A DNA stretch of 60,219 nucleotides from Microvirga massiliensis. Lineage in GTDB: Bacteria; Pseudomonadota; Alphaproteobacteria; Rhizobiales; Beijerinckiaceae. Under the pieces are notes generated by a model. It was given only the letters and a program-made list of their open reading frames with translations, had not been told where the DNA came from and ran no database searches. Each line of letters opens with the position of its first letter. The stretch's first letter is position 1. The position numbers and the translations under genes are program-made. The stretch covers positions 175,385-235,603 of the forward strand of contig NZ_LN811360.1 in assembly GCF_001006805.1 (NCBI RefSeq), read 5' to 3'. Below, piece after piece: positions 41,653-52,328 of this stretch.

Positions 41653-42975
41653 ATGGACGACATGAATGAGAAACAGTGGATCGAGCACGCGCGGAGCGTG
41701 ATCGCGCGCATGGGTGCTGCAGGAAGGCGCGGGCATCGCGGGATGGCCGCCTCGCTCGTCGAGCTTGCGGAGTTGATGGATTGCCTGCCGCTCGCCACCA
41801 AGCGGAACCGGAGCGTGGTCAGCATGTCCCGCCTCGAGAGGAAGCGCGAGGCTGCAAGGGGCAGGATCCTCGCGGACAACCACGCCATGGTCCAAACGGA
41901 CGATCCGGCGGACCTGCTGCTGCGGATTGCCGCCCAGATCCAGGCCCTCGACGAGGTGCATCACGACCTGGTCGGCCCTGACCAGCCATACGATCCCAAC
42001 TCACAGTGGCGCATCCCAGGTACCGATCGGGACTTCCTCCTCATTCCCAGGCAAGGGGCCTACCGCACATCTCGCAAAGAGGGATCGGTCGATGACCGGA
42101 TCCGGCTCGTCCGCCGGGATCTGATGAAATCCCATCGTCTCCTCCCGGCTCACATGAACGGGTTGGAGGTGCGGCTGACCTGGCGGGACATGGCCGGCGA
42201 GTGGCCCGTCGGCCTCAGGCTCGCGGGCGCGGTGTTCCCAGACCTGTGCTTCGAGCTCGACGAAAACGACGTGGACTTCGTGGTCACTGGTGTCGAATGC
42301 GACGGTCAGGATAGCCAGATCAGGGATCACCTCGAGACCGCGCATCACGAGCGGTGCGCGGCGCTCGTCCTCCCTGAGCTCACGATCACGCCGGCCTCGC
42401 TCGCCAGCCTAAAGGCGCACTTGGGCAATCGACTCGGCTGGTCAACGCCCTCGGCTGACCCGGCCCGCCCGCTCCTTGTCGTTGCCGGATCCTGGCATGA
42501 AGAGGACGGGGCGGATTTCGTGAACGAGGCCAAAATCGTCGACGCATACGGTTATGAGATCCTGCGTCACCGGAAGATCCTCACATTCACCGATCCGGAG
42601 CTCCGCAAGGAACGGATCCGGCCCGGCGATACCATCAACATCTTGGTCACAGAGGAAACGCTGATCGCGTTCGGGATCTGCCTCGACTTCTGCGAGAAGG
42701 GGCGCGGCGGCCCCTTCGAGGACCTAGATGTCGACTACGTGCTCGTCCCTTCCTGCGGCTGGCGCTCGACCATGCAGGGCCACATCAGGACGGCAGACCT
42801 GATGCGGTCGAGATACCGAACGCGCAGTCTCGTCGTCCAGCAGCCGGACCGCCTCCTCCCGCCGGACGAGAGGGGCAAGCCCTTGGGCTACGTGCTGCTG
42901 CCCCGGGAGGATCTCGATCTCCGGGTGAGCGACACGCATGTCTACCGACCATGGACGGCTGACGTCGCCGGCTAG
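41653..42975 (+). CDS. Nitrilase-superfamily hydrolase with N-terminal helical domain, 440 aa
   Basis: The C-terminal part (about residues 200-435) matches the carbon-nitrogen hydrolase fold with a complete catalytic triad: Glu242 in LVLPELT, Lys308 in RHRKIL and Cys343 in GICLDFCE. Residues 1-190 form an extra, mostly helical region that ordinary nitrilases lack, with an Arg-rich helix (SRLERKREAARGRI). The enzyme should cleave or transfer an amide or nitrile group, but the substrate cannot be told. Stand-alone nitrilases with helical N-terminal domains beside DNA-binding genes are unusual; nitrilase domains do occur in some defence reverse transcriptases. The next gene follows after 61 bases and may form an operon. 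Confidence 0.75.
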   Translation: MDDMNEKQWIEHARSVIARMGAAGRRGHRGMAASLVELAELMDCLPLATKRNRSVVSMSRLERKREAARGRILADNHAMVQTDDPADLLLRIAAQIQALDEVHHDLVGPDQPYDPNSQWRIPGTDRDFLLIPRQGAYRTSRKEGSVDDRIRLVRRDLMKSHRLLPAHMNGLEVRLTWRDMAGEWPVGLRLAGAVFPDLCFELDENDVDFVVTGVECDGQDSQIRDHLETAHHERCAALVLPELTITPASLASLKAHLGNRLGWSTPSADPARPLLVVAGSWHEEDGADFVNEAKIVDAYGYEILRHRKILTFTDPELRKERIRPGDTINILVTEETLIAFGICLDFCEKGRGGPFEDLDVDYVLVPSCGWRSTMQGHIRTADLMRSRYRTRSLVVQQPDRLLPPDERGKPLGYVLLPREDLDLRVSDTHVYRPWTADVAG

Positions 42976-43036
42976 CCTTGACGGGGGAACCCCGCGTGAT
43001 GTAAATCGTTGTAAAACGTCAGTCGTGAGGTATGTC

Positions 43037-43894
43037 ATGTCCGGCATCGACTTGGAAGAGGGAATGGAGCGCATTTCGCTCGCGGATCTCTCTCCACGGG
43101 ATGCCATCCCGGTGTTCCGGCAATTGCTCGAGACCGCCCCCGAGGTGTTCCCCGCGCGGGCCTATGCGGCCCTGAGCGCGGCAACGCTGCGGATCCTGAC
43201 CGCCCGGCAGACGACCGAGCTGAGGGATTGGACTGACCTTATCCGGCAGGCCTCCGCCCAAGCCAGGAGTCTGAGCAGTCCGGTATTCGGCCAGCAGTTG
43301 CTCGCGCTTTCGGACCTGACATCTGCCTGGACCAGGCTGAGCGAGGCACATCCCACCGCCGACATCCTCGAACGTCCGCACTGTCGCGCCATCCTCGAGG
43401 AGCTTCGGCGTCAGGATGGCACGGCCCTGCGCCGGGACATCATCGCGGCCGTCGGTATTGGTGAGGCCAACCTCTCCAGAATTCTTGGATCGCTTGAGGC
43501 GGTCGGTCTCATCCGGCGCAACAACCGCAGGGTCCGCACGATCACCCTGACGGCGGAGGGAGAGCGCCTGCTCCGGCAGAGCCGGACGGAGGCCCCGCCG
43601 CGGCAATCGCCGTCACGGAGGTCCGGAACGGCTCCCGGGCGACCGGAACGGACCGGACGACCCGTCGTCCCTGCGGCGGAGCCGCCGTTCCGACGGGCGG
43701 CAATCCCCGGGGTGCCGCGTGGCATGATCGGCGAGCCGGGTAGGCTTGCGGCGCACGCGCTGCCGGAATTCGAGGCCGTGAAGGCGGATTTGCTCCGTCA
43801 CGCCAGTGTGCCGGCCCTGGAGGCGAGCGCGACAGCCACGGATGACGATCGCACGGCGCTTCACGTCGGGCAGCCAAGGATGATCGGTGCCTAG
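43037..43894 (+). CDS. Winged-helix protein paired with nitrilase, 285 aa
   Basis: GAGG lies 8 bases before the ATG. The segment HCRAILEELRRQDGTALRRD followed by GIGEANLSRILGSLEAVGLI and RVRTITLTAEGERLLRQ (about residues 115-185) is a MarR-like winged helix. The N-terminal 110 residues are helical and the C-terminal 100 are Pro/Arg-rich and probably disordered. The length and flanks differ from a simple repressor. It may regulate the nitrilase operon or act with it. Confidence 0.65.
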   Translation: MSGIDLEEGMERISLADLSPRDAIPVFRQLLETAPEVFPARAYAALSAATLRILTARQTTELRDWTDLIRQASAQARSLSSPVFGQQLLALSDLTSAWTRLSEAHPTADILERPHCRAILEELRRQDGTALRRDIIAAVGIGEANLSRILGSLEAVGLIRRNNRRVRTITLTAEGERLLRQSRTEAPPRQSPSRRSGTAPGRPERTGRPVVPAAEPPFRRAAIPGVPRGMIGEPGRLAAHALPEFEAVKADLLRHASVPALEASATATDDDRTALHVGQPRMIGA

Positions 43895-44031
43895 ACAGGA
43901 GCACCGCGGGCGATGTGATCCAGGGGCAGGCTCCGCAGTGCCTCGACAGGGCAGTCACTCCTGAGGAGCTACGAACCCGGAGGAGAGCGCGATCAACGCG
44001 ATCCCGGCCGCCTAGGTCCACATGCCCGTAG

Positions 44032-44220
44032 CCGCCGTGGCTCGAGGTCGCCGCCGTCGTCGTGGTGCGCGACCTCGTGATCTACTGCCAGCACGTGCTG
44101 CTCCACGCCGTCCCGGCGCTCTGGCGACTGCACCGGATGCACCACGCCGACCTTGAGTTCGACGTCACGACGGGCGTGCGCTCGCCCATACCTGGACCGT
44201 TGATCGGGGCGAGGACATAG
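44032..44220 (+). pseudogene. Remnant of a fatty-acid hydroxylase/sterol desaturase gene
   Basis: The frame reads VRDLVIYCQHVLLHAVPALW, RLHRMHHADLEFDVTTGVR, then loses similarity and stops. The spacing of HxxxH, HxxHH and the TTG-R context is that of the membrane di-iron fatty-acid hydroxylase family. The start and the C-terminal half are missing. It is a broken leftover, cut at the junction with the following Crp-like remnant. Confidence 0.75.
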
Positions 44221-44310
44221 TGCGGGAAGGAGACCGGCCCAAGGAGAGCATCCTGCGCCTCTATGGGCGCGAGGCCCGCAGCGCGATCACGATCGACACC
44301 ACAAAGGCTC
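44196..44310 (+). pseudogene. Remnant of a Crp/Fnr regulator gene
   Basis: The frame gives DRGEDIVREGDRPKESILRL, the usual opening of the cyclic-nucleotide-binding domain of Crp/Fnr proteins in alphaproteobacteria (AGDDLVREGDRP...SLLLLEG). Only about 30 residues are left. It then runs, in frame, into sequence before the HEPN-like gene, showing an insertion or recombination point near 44300. Confidence 0.6.
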
Positions 44311-44354
44311 GTATCGCCTGTTCGTTTTCCGCAATTGTAAATGAGGTCGACGAA

Positions 44355-45074
44355 ATGAAGGTGCCAGGGAAACTAGAAGCTGCATACAAAGAATCCCTAA
44401 AAAAGCGCTTCGAGTTCCCCGACGAGTGGTTCTACTTGGAGAAGATTGACGGCAAGATGAGCTCTGGAGGTGTACGGGCCTTCGAGCCACCTGATCCCGG
44501 ACGCCTGCCAGACGATGTTCTAAAAGATCGTGGGTTGTTTGACCGCCTGATACTTACCCTGCGGGATTTGGCCCATGCGCGCAGCGCTATCACTTTCATC
44601 GAAGAAGATGTGGATTTTGAGGAGCGCTATCCACTAGCGGGGCTTCGAAAATTTGCTTGTTATGAAACGACGTTGATCGTGTCATACTGCAGGCCATTTT
44701 CGGAATCGCAAGGGGGACTTCCTCGCCTCTCGTACAGGAAAATGGGCATTAGGCTTTCACCGTTTACCCGGACGTTGCATGAAGAGCTAATCGCCAAGCG
44801 TAACAAAATTTTTGCTCATAGCGATGGCGACCACATAGACCACGCGCCACCTACGGTAATGAATGGGGTGAATTGGCAGGGGCAGTCATTCACAACCTTG
44901 TTCCCACCAAGATTCCAAGAAGGCATACTGCTGGATTACGCTCGCGTGCAGCAGGCCAGCATATTGGTTTCCTCTCTGTCCAATGCAGTCATGCACCAGC
45001 TTCAGGCTATGCATATCCATTTCGTCGATGTTTTACCCTCGATGGACCTCGATTTGCCTCGTTCAACTGAGTGA
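44355..45074 (+). CDS. HEPN-like protein of unknown function, 239 aa
   Basis: Helical protein with RNKIFAH at residues 149-155 (R-x5-H). This is the hallmark of HEPN domains, which are RNases or RNA-binding units common in toxin and phage-defence genes. It is preceded by a helix (LHEELIAK) as usual. ATG at 44355 has GAGGT 8-9 bases upstream; the open frame upstream belongs to a Crp remnant. Visibly lower GC than its neighbours, with AT-rich codons, suggesting recent transfer. No nucleotidyltransferase partner is adjacent. A toxin or abortive-infection role is an inference. Confidence 0.65.
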   Translation: MKVPGKLEAAYKESLKKRFEFPDEWFYLEKIDGKMSSGGVRAFEPPDPGRLPDDVLKDRGLFDRLILTLRDLAHARSAITFIEEDVDFEERYPLAGLRKFACYETTLIVSYCRPFSESQGGLPRLSYRKMGIRLSPFTRTLHEELIAKRNKIFAHSDGDHIDHAPPTVMNGVNWQGQSFTTLFPPRFQEGILLDYARVQQASILVSSLSNAVMHQLQAMHIHFVDVLPSMDLDLPRSTE

Positions 45075-45541
45075 GACCCGGAGTCGAACCACGACCCTGA
45101 AGCGCGAGCGCATTGTATTGGCTACCAAATACATGCCGACCCGGCAGAAATCTTAGGGCCGGGCGGAGCTGTTGTAACTACCCTCGTCGACGCCGACAGT
45201 AAATTTACGAAATTCCTAGTGACTGCGTCAGAGATCGAAGCTGCGAGAGCAGATCCCACGAAGGTCGTCCTCGGCCCACTCGACGTGGACTGGCGTATTA
45301 AGGAGGATGGGCCTGACCGCGCAGCACCAAAACTGAGTTCCGCACCCTTAACGCCGGCCCCGCGATTGCGCGACCGCTCTTTACGCCCCAAACTAGAACA
45401 CCAGCTACCGGTTCACCACCGCGCGCAGCTCGCTGCGGAACCGCCGGATGCACACGATCGCCTTGTGACCCTAATTTCCGTCACTGGAACGCGCGATCTG
45501 GGGACCAACGCTTGGTCCTGCTCATTCTTAAGGGAGCGTGC
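45075..45541 (+). other. Degraded coding sequence between HEPN gene and catabolic operon
   Basis: In the same frame as the HEPN-like gene and after its stop, about 85 codons without stop look coding-like (HCIGYQIHADPAEILGPGGA, ASEIEAARADPTKVVLGPLD), but no start codon with a ribosome binding site is seen. It is probably a fragment of an unknown gene. No terminator for the minus-strand operon is obvious here. Confidence 0.4.
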
Positions 45542-47395
<1,854 letters not shown>

Positions 47396-47420
47396 CTGGG
47401 TATCCTCGTCGCCCCTTCCC

Positions 47421-48662
47421 TCAGTAGGCGAGCTTATGGAGCGTGGCGGCAAGGACGCGGATGCCCGCCACGATATCTTTGATGGACGAGAACTCCTCGG
47501 GCGTATGGCTGCGGCCGTCCTTGCTGCGCACAAAGATCATCACGACCTTTGCGATCGCGGCCATCTGCTGGGAGTCGTGGCCCGCGCCGCTTGCCATTGT
47601 CATGAATGGCACGCCCTGATCACGGGCAGCTTCTTGCGCTACTGCGTAGAGGCCAGGATCGCTCGGGCAGGCTGGCTGATCAATCATCACCTTCCAGGAG
47701 ATCTCAAGATTGCGGCGCGCGGCGACCTCCCGCATCAGTCGCTCGTGGGATGCCATCAGTCGCTCATACGATTCTTGCACGGGATGGCGGGCATCCACTG
47801 TGAAGCGCACGCGCTTGGGCACCACCGCGACGCTGTTTGGCTCAACTTCGACCCGCCCGACCGTCGTGACGGCGGGGCGGCCCCAGCGATGGGCCGTGTC
47901 AACAAGGGAGTTTGCGATCTCAGCGAAGCCCGCCATCGGATCGCGCCGCATGTCCATGGGAAAACCGCCAGCGTGGTTCTGCTGGCCGATCAGCTCGACA
48001 TCATAATGGCGGATGCCGGTGATACCCGACACGATCGCGACCGGCAGGTCGACCTGCTCCAGGATGGGACCTTGCTCGATATGCAGCTCGACGAAGCTGT
48101 CGATGTCATTGCGCCGGGCAGCGGCAACGTCATCTGGATCAAGGCCGACCGCGCGCATGGCGTCAGTCATGGTCTCGGTACCGTCGAGGCTGACGAGCTT
48201 GTCGGAATCGCCTGGAGCGATCCGTCCGGTAATCCCGCGTGAGCCCCACCAACCAGCCGACGGGAAGCGGCTTCCCTCTTCCTCACAGAGCGCAACCGCT
48301 TCGAGCGTCCGGCGTGGGATGCCGAACTGCGTCTTCAAAGCACGAATGGCAATCAGTCCGGCAAGTGCGCCAAGCGTTCCGTCGTACCGCCCACCGGGCC
48401 GCTGGGTATCGATATGTGAGCCAGAGACGATGGATGGCCCTGGCTCACGACCTTTCAACCGCCCCCACACATTACCCACCGTGTCGTGGTGGACGGTTAA
48501 GCCCGCGTCCTCGCACCAGCGTGCATATTGCTGGGTCGCTGCAACCCATTCCGGGGAGTAGACGGTGCGCCAGACGCCAGTTCCGCTGTGCTCGCCGAAC
48601 TTCGCAAGCTCCATGATGTACTTTTCGATGAGTCCGGCATCGATATCGATCGTTTGCGACAT
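47421..48662 (-). CDS. N-carbamoyl-amino acid/allantoate amidohydrolase-like enzyme
   Basis: 413-aa M20-type hydrolase of the carbamoylase/hydantoinase-utilisation family. Metal ligands are visible in GSHIDT, GGRYDGTLG, ALCEEEGSRF and ELHIEQGP, plus the C-terminal SGAGHDSQQMA. These enzymes cleave the carbamoyl group from N-carbamoyl amino acids, ureidoglycine or beta-ureidopropionate; the exact substrate cannot be read. Start at 48662 is preferred, with GAGGGAG 11 bases upstream; ATG 48671 is too close to that site. The ATPase gene follows after 25 bases. Confidence 0.9.
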   Translation of the reverse strand: MSQTIDIDAGLIEKYIMELAKFGEHSGTGVWRTVYSPEWVAATQQYARWCEDAGLTVHHDTVGNVWGRLKGREPGPSIVSGSHIDTQRPGGRYDGTLGALAGLIAIRALKTQFGIPRRTLEAVALCEEEGSRFPSAGWWGSRGITGRIAPGDSDKLVSLDGTETMTDAMRAVGLDPDDVAAARRNDIDSFVELHIEQGPILEQVDLPVAIVSGITGIRHYDVELIGQQNHAGGFPMDMRRDPMAGFAEIANSLVDTAHRWGRPAVTTVGRVEVEPNSVAVVPKRVRFTVDARHPVQESYERLMASHERLMREVAARRNLEISWKVMIDQPACPSDPGLYAVAQEAARDQGVPFMTMASGAGHDSQQMAAIAKVVMIFVRSKDGRSHTPEEFSSIKDIVAGIRVLAATLHKLAY

Positions 48663-48714
48663 TGTTACCATCACTCCCTCATGACAATCTGATCTCTCTG
48701 GAGGTCGAAGCCGG

Positions 48715-49578
48715 TCACCACCGCGAGAGACTGCGCGGATCAAGCCTGTCCCGAACGGCATCGCCAACAAAGTTAAAGGCGATCACGACAGTGAGAATCG
48801 CGAGCCCCGGAAAGGTCGCGATCCACCATTGCTCTATGTACTCGCGCCCCTCGGCCACCATCGCCCCCCACTCCGGAGCCGGTGGCACCACGCCCAGCCC
48901 AAGAAAGGACAGGCTCGCGAATGTAATGATCGCGTTACCGAGGTCGACAGTCATCAGCACGATCAGGGGGCCGAGCGTATTCGGAAAAACATGGCGCAGC
49001 AGGATGCGCGTTGGCCCGAGGCCGGAAACCCGTGCGGCGTCGACGTAGTCCTGTCGGCTCTGGACGAGAACAATGCTGCGCGCAAGGCGCGCGAATTTCG
49101 GCCACCAAACGACCACCATTGCGATGACGGTGTTGATGACGCCGACTCCAAGCGCGGCAGCAATGGCCATGGCGAGGATGATCGGCGGAAAGCACATCAC
49201 GAGATCCGTGAGACGCATCAGGGCCTCGTCCACCCAGCGGCCGGCATAGGCCGCGATGCTGCCAACAATGGTGCCGATAATCGCTCCAAGAAGGATTACG
49301 CCGAAGCTTGCTGCAAGCGTCATCCGCGCGCCAGCGAGCACCCGCGAGAGGACGTCACGGCCGAGGGGGTCGGTTCCGAGCGGATGCTCGAGCGAGGGCG
49401 GCAGAAGTCGCGTCTCCATTACCGGAAGGGTCGGATCGTAGGGCGAGAGCCACGGTGCAAGCAGAGCCACCAGAAGCCAGATCACGAGCACCGCTGCACC
49501 GATCCCTGCGAGGGCGTACTGTCGTCCACGCCGCCGCGTGGCGCCCGTGGCCATCACTGTCGCCGCGAGGGTGCTCAT
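48715..49578 (-). CDS. ABC transporter permease, DppC type (set 1)
   Basis: 287-aa inner-membrane permease with an N-terminal helix, six predicted spans and the coupling motif DAARVSGLGPTRILLRHVFP. The C-terminal AFNFVGDAVRDRLDPR is typical of DppC. It overlaps the DppB-type gene by 4 bases (ATGA), so they form a heterodimer pair. Confidence 0.93.
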   Translation of the reverse strand: MSTLAATVMATGATRRRGRQYALAGIGAAVLVIWLLVALLAPWLSPYDPTLPVMETRLLPPSLEHPLGTDPLGRDVLSRVLAGARMTLAASFGVILLGAIIGTIVGSIAAYAGRWVDEALMRLTDLVMCFPPIILAMAIAAALGVGVINTVIAMVVVWWPKFARLARSIVLVQSRQDYVDAARVSGLGPTRILLRHVFPNTLGPLIVLMTVDLGNAIITFASLSFLGLGVVPPAPEWGAMVAEGREYIEQWWIATFPGLAILTVVIAFNFVGDAVRDRLDPRSLSRW

Positions 49579-50588
49579 GACCGGGTAACTCTTGGATCGA
49601 GCAGCGGATAGGAGAGGTCGATCAGGAGGTTGATCAGCAGGTAGACAATAGCAACGAGCAGCGTCATGGCCATGATCGCGGGGAAGTCGAGGGTCACCGT
49701 GCTGCGAAACGTGTAGCGGCCGAGCCCCGGCCAGGAGAAAATTGTTTCAGCCATTACCGCACCGGTGAGAAGCTGGGCATAAGCAAGGCCGCTCAGCGTC
49801 ACGATAGGAATAAGGGCATTGGGGAAGGCGTGACGCAGAATGATGGTGCGACGGTCGACACCCTTGGCACGCGCAACGCGGACGTAGTCCTGCCCCAAGG
49901 TATCCAGCATCGCGGCGCGTGTGGTGCGGGTGATAAGACCCATAGTCGCCGCGGCGAGCACGATCGAGGGCAGCACGAGATGAGCCGCGGCGCTGCGCCA
50001 TGTTTGCCAATCGCCGGCCAGCGCTGCGTCGATCAGGTAGAGTCCGGTCACGGTCGGCGGGGGAAGATCGGCAATGCCAAGCCGACCTGGCCCAGGCGCA
50101 ATCTGAAGCCCGCCGTAGAAGACAGTGAGGAGAACGAAGGCCAACCAGAATGAGGGCGAGGATACGCCAAGGAGCGAGACGAACCGGGCGAGGTGGTCGA
50201 TCCAGGTGTTGCGCCTGACCGCTGCAAGCACACCGAGCGGAATGCCGGTCAGGAGCGCCAGCAGGAAACCGACCGTCGCGAGTTCAAGCGTCGCGGGGCC
50301 GTATTGGGCGATATCGTCCAGCACCGGGCGCTGGCTGCTGATCGAAATGCCGAGATCGCCTTGGAACAGCCGTCCGAGAAAAACGAGATACTGTTGCCAG
50401 AAGGGTAGATCGAGCCCCCAGCGCGCGCGGAACGCGGCCACGAATTCCTTATCCGACGCGGCAATATCGCCAAGCTGAGCAAGAACCGGATCACCAGGCA
50501 CAAAGTTCGCAATGGCGAAAACAACAAAGGTCGCCAGAAGCGCCGTAATGGTGGCCATCAGCAGGCGAGAGATGACGTATTTCAACAT
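49575..50588 (-). CDS. ABC transporter permease, DppB type (set 1)
   Basis: 337 aa with the family N-terminus (YVISRLLMATITALLATFVV, FVPGDPV), six spans and the coupling motif YVRVARAKGVDRRTIILRHA. Pairs with the DppC-type protein downstream. Confidence 0.93.
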   Translation of the reverse strand: MLKYVISRLLMATITALLATFVVFAIANFVPGDPVLAQLGDIAASDKEFVAAFRARWGLDLPFWQQYLVFLGRLFQGDLGISISSQRPVLDDIAQYGPATLELATVGFLLALLTGIPLGVLAAVRRNTWIDHLARFVSLLGVSSPSFWLAFVLLTVFYGGLQIAPGPGRLGIADLPPPTVTGLYLIDAALAGDWQTWRSAAAHLVLPSIVLAAATMGLITRTTRAAMLDTLGQDYVRVARAKGVDRRTIILRHAFPNALIPIVTLSGLAYAQLLTGAVMAETIFSWPGLGRYTFRSTVTLDFPAIMAMTLLVAIVYLLINLLIDLSYPLLDPRVTRS

Positions 50589-50677
50589 CGTCTGCGGCTA
50601 TCTCAGAAGGCAGGATTGCGTCACTGTCGCCGGCGGGACCAAGTGTCCTGTCCCGCCGGTCTGCATTCAGCAGCGTA

Positions 50678-52270
50678 TCACTTCACGGGGATTGCCCTGG
50701 CCAGTTCGGCAAACCAGCCGGCGCCAGTGAGCTGGATACCCTCTACACTGTCCCTGATCGCCACTTGGTAGAACGGCTGGAAAAGCACGATGAAGTGGCC
50801 TTCCTTCTGCACCTCCTCAGTAAATCTGCGATAGAGGGCCTCCTGCTGCTCGCGGTCCTGCGAACGCGATGCGCGAATGGCGAGATCGGCGATCTCGGGC
50901 TTGATATCCCATTTCACACGCGTCGCGCCGCGCTTGAAGACCGCCTCGGCGTTCAACAATGGCTCAGGCGCCGGCGGGTTCCAATAGCCGAAAGCTGCCG
51001 CCGTTTTGCCGTTCACGAACAGGGTCCGCAGCGTGACCGGATCCATTGGCTTCAGCTCGGCCTTGATGCCGACACGCGCGATGTCGGCCTGTATCTTTTG
51101 GGCCATGAGCTGGTAGGGCACGCCGCCGAAGGAGCCAGCCTGATAGTAGAGTGGGAAGGAAAAGCCGTCCGGATAGCCTGCCGCTGCGAGTAGCTCCTTT
51201 GACTTCTCGAGATCCTGTCGATACCCGATCTCCTTCGTCAGCTGCTCGGTCGAGCCGCCAATGCCGACCGAGATGTAGCTGGCCGGGCGGGTGGCGGCGC
51301 CGCCAACGAGGGAGTCGCGCATCCCGTCATAGTCGATGGCATAGGCGACTGCGAGGCGAGCCTCCCTCTTGGTGAAGGCCGGGGCGGCCTCCGGGTTATT
51401 CGTCAGGGCGATATAGGTCCAATCTTGGCTGGCGGTACGAGCGATCGAGATACCCTTCTCGCCTTCAAGCGATTTGATCTGTTCAGGCGTCAGGTTGAAG
51501 GCGACATCGGCATCGCCGCGCCGGATAGCGAGGAGTTGCGCGCCGCTTTCGGCCATATGCCGGATCACCACCCGCTCGTAGCCCGGCGTGCCGCCCCAGT
51601 AATGAGGATTACGCTGCAGCACAATGGACCCGTTCCGCTCCCACGACACAATCTGATAGGCACCACTGCCGGCCGATTTCGTGTTGAGCCACTGGGTCGC
51701 CTTGTCGGTCTCCTTCGCGTCGGCAGCATCGGTACCGCCGTTGGCCTTGACCACCCTGGAGTCGAGGATCGAGCCTGCCGGCGCGCATAGCACCGTCAGA
51801 AGCGGATCATCCGGGTCGATCGTGAAGATGTCGACGGTCATGTCGTCGACCTTCTCAACCCGCGACACGGTACGGAAATAGCCGCTTGGCTGGTCCTTGA
51901 GGTTCAGCATGCGATTGAGGGAGAACACGACATCGTCGGCCGTGATCGGATTGCCGCTCGCAAACTTCAAACCCGGGCGCAGTTTGAAGCGCCATCCCTT
52001 TTGGTCCGGTGTGCGGACAAAGCTCTCTGCGAGTAGTGGCTTGATCGTGACGTAGTCGCCCGGCTCCATGGTCACGAGCGTGTCGTAGGCAGTGTGCAGG
52101 GCCAGGGCTGGAGTGTACGTCGCCATGCGCCCCGGATCGAGCGAGATCGTATCCCCGATATCGTTCGCGATGACGAGCACACGCGGATCGGCCATTGCCG
52201 GCGCCGCAAACGCTGACGCTGCAAGCATCGCAAATACGATGCCTCTCCTCGTAAGCGGAAGATACCACAT
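50678..52270 (-). CDS. ABC transporter substrate-binding protein (family 5, set 1)
   Basis: 530 aa, Sec signal peptide (GIVFAMLAASAFAAPAMA) followed by the extracellular solute-binding family 5 fold (SLDPGRMATYTPALALHTAY, ANPITADDVVFSLNRM-like GNPITADDVVFSLNRML). Periplasmic receptor for peptides or other amide-like solutes. It directly precedes its permeases in the operon. Confidence 0.92.
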   Translation of the reverse strand: MWYLPLTRRGIVFAMLAASAFAAPAMADPRVLVIANDIGDTISLDPGRMATYTPALALHTAYDTLVTMEPGDYVTIKPLLAESFVRTPDQKGWRFKLRPGLKFASGNPITADDVVFSLNRMLNLKDQPSGYFRTVSRVEKVDDMTVDIFTIDPDDPLLTVLCAPAGSILDSRVVKANGGTDAADAKETDKATQWLNTKSAGSGAYQIVSWERNGSIVLQRNPHYWGGTPGYERVVIRHMAESGAQLLAIRRGDADVAFNLTPEQIKSLEGEKGISIARTASQDWTYIALTNNPEAAPAFTKREARLAVAYAIDYDGMRDSLVGGAATRPASYISVGIGGSTEQLTKEIGYRQDLEKSKELLAAAGYPDGFSFPLYYQAGSFGGVPYQLMAQKIQADIARVGIKAELKPMDPVTLRTLFVNGKTAAAFGYWNPPAPEPLLNAEAVFKRGATRVKWDIKPEIADLAIRASRSQDREQQEALYRRFTEEVQKEGHFIVLFQPFYQVAIRDSVEGIQLTGAGWFAELARAIPVK

Positions 52271-52328
52271 CTCGGCTGTTCCTTGCTTGTTGCCTTCTTG
52301 AGAGCGATGAGCCTTGAGGACGATCGGC

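Noticed and set aside
45075..45140. tRNA-like 3' half on the minus strand (GTGGTTCGACTCC next to GCGCTCGCGCTTCAGGG)
   Set aside because: The T-arm stem does not pair well, no CCA or complete cloverleaf is found, and the same bases read as a natural protein on the plus strand.
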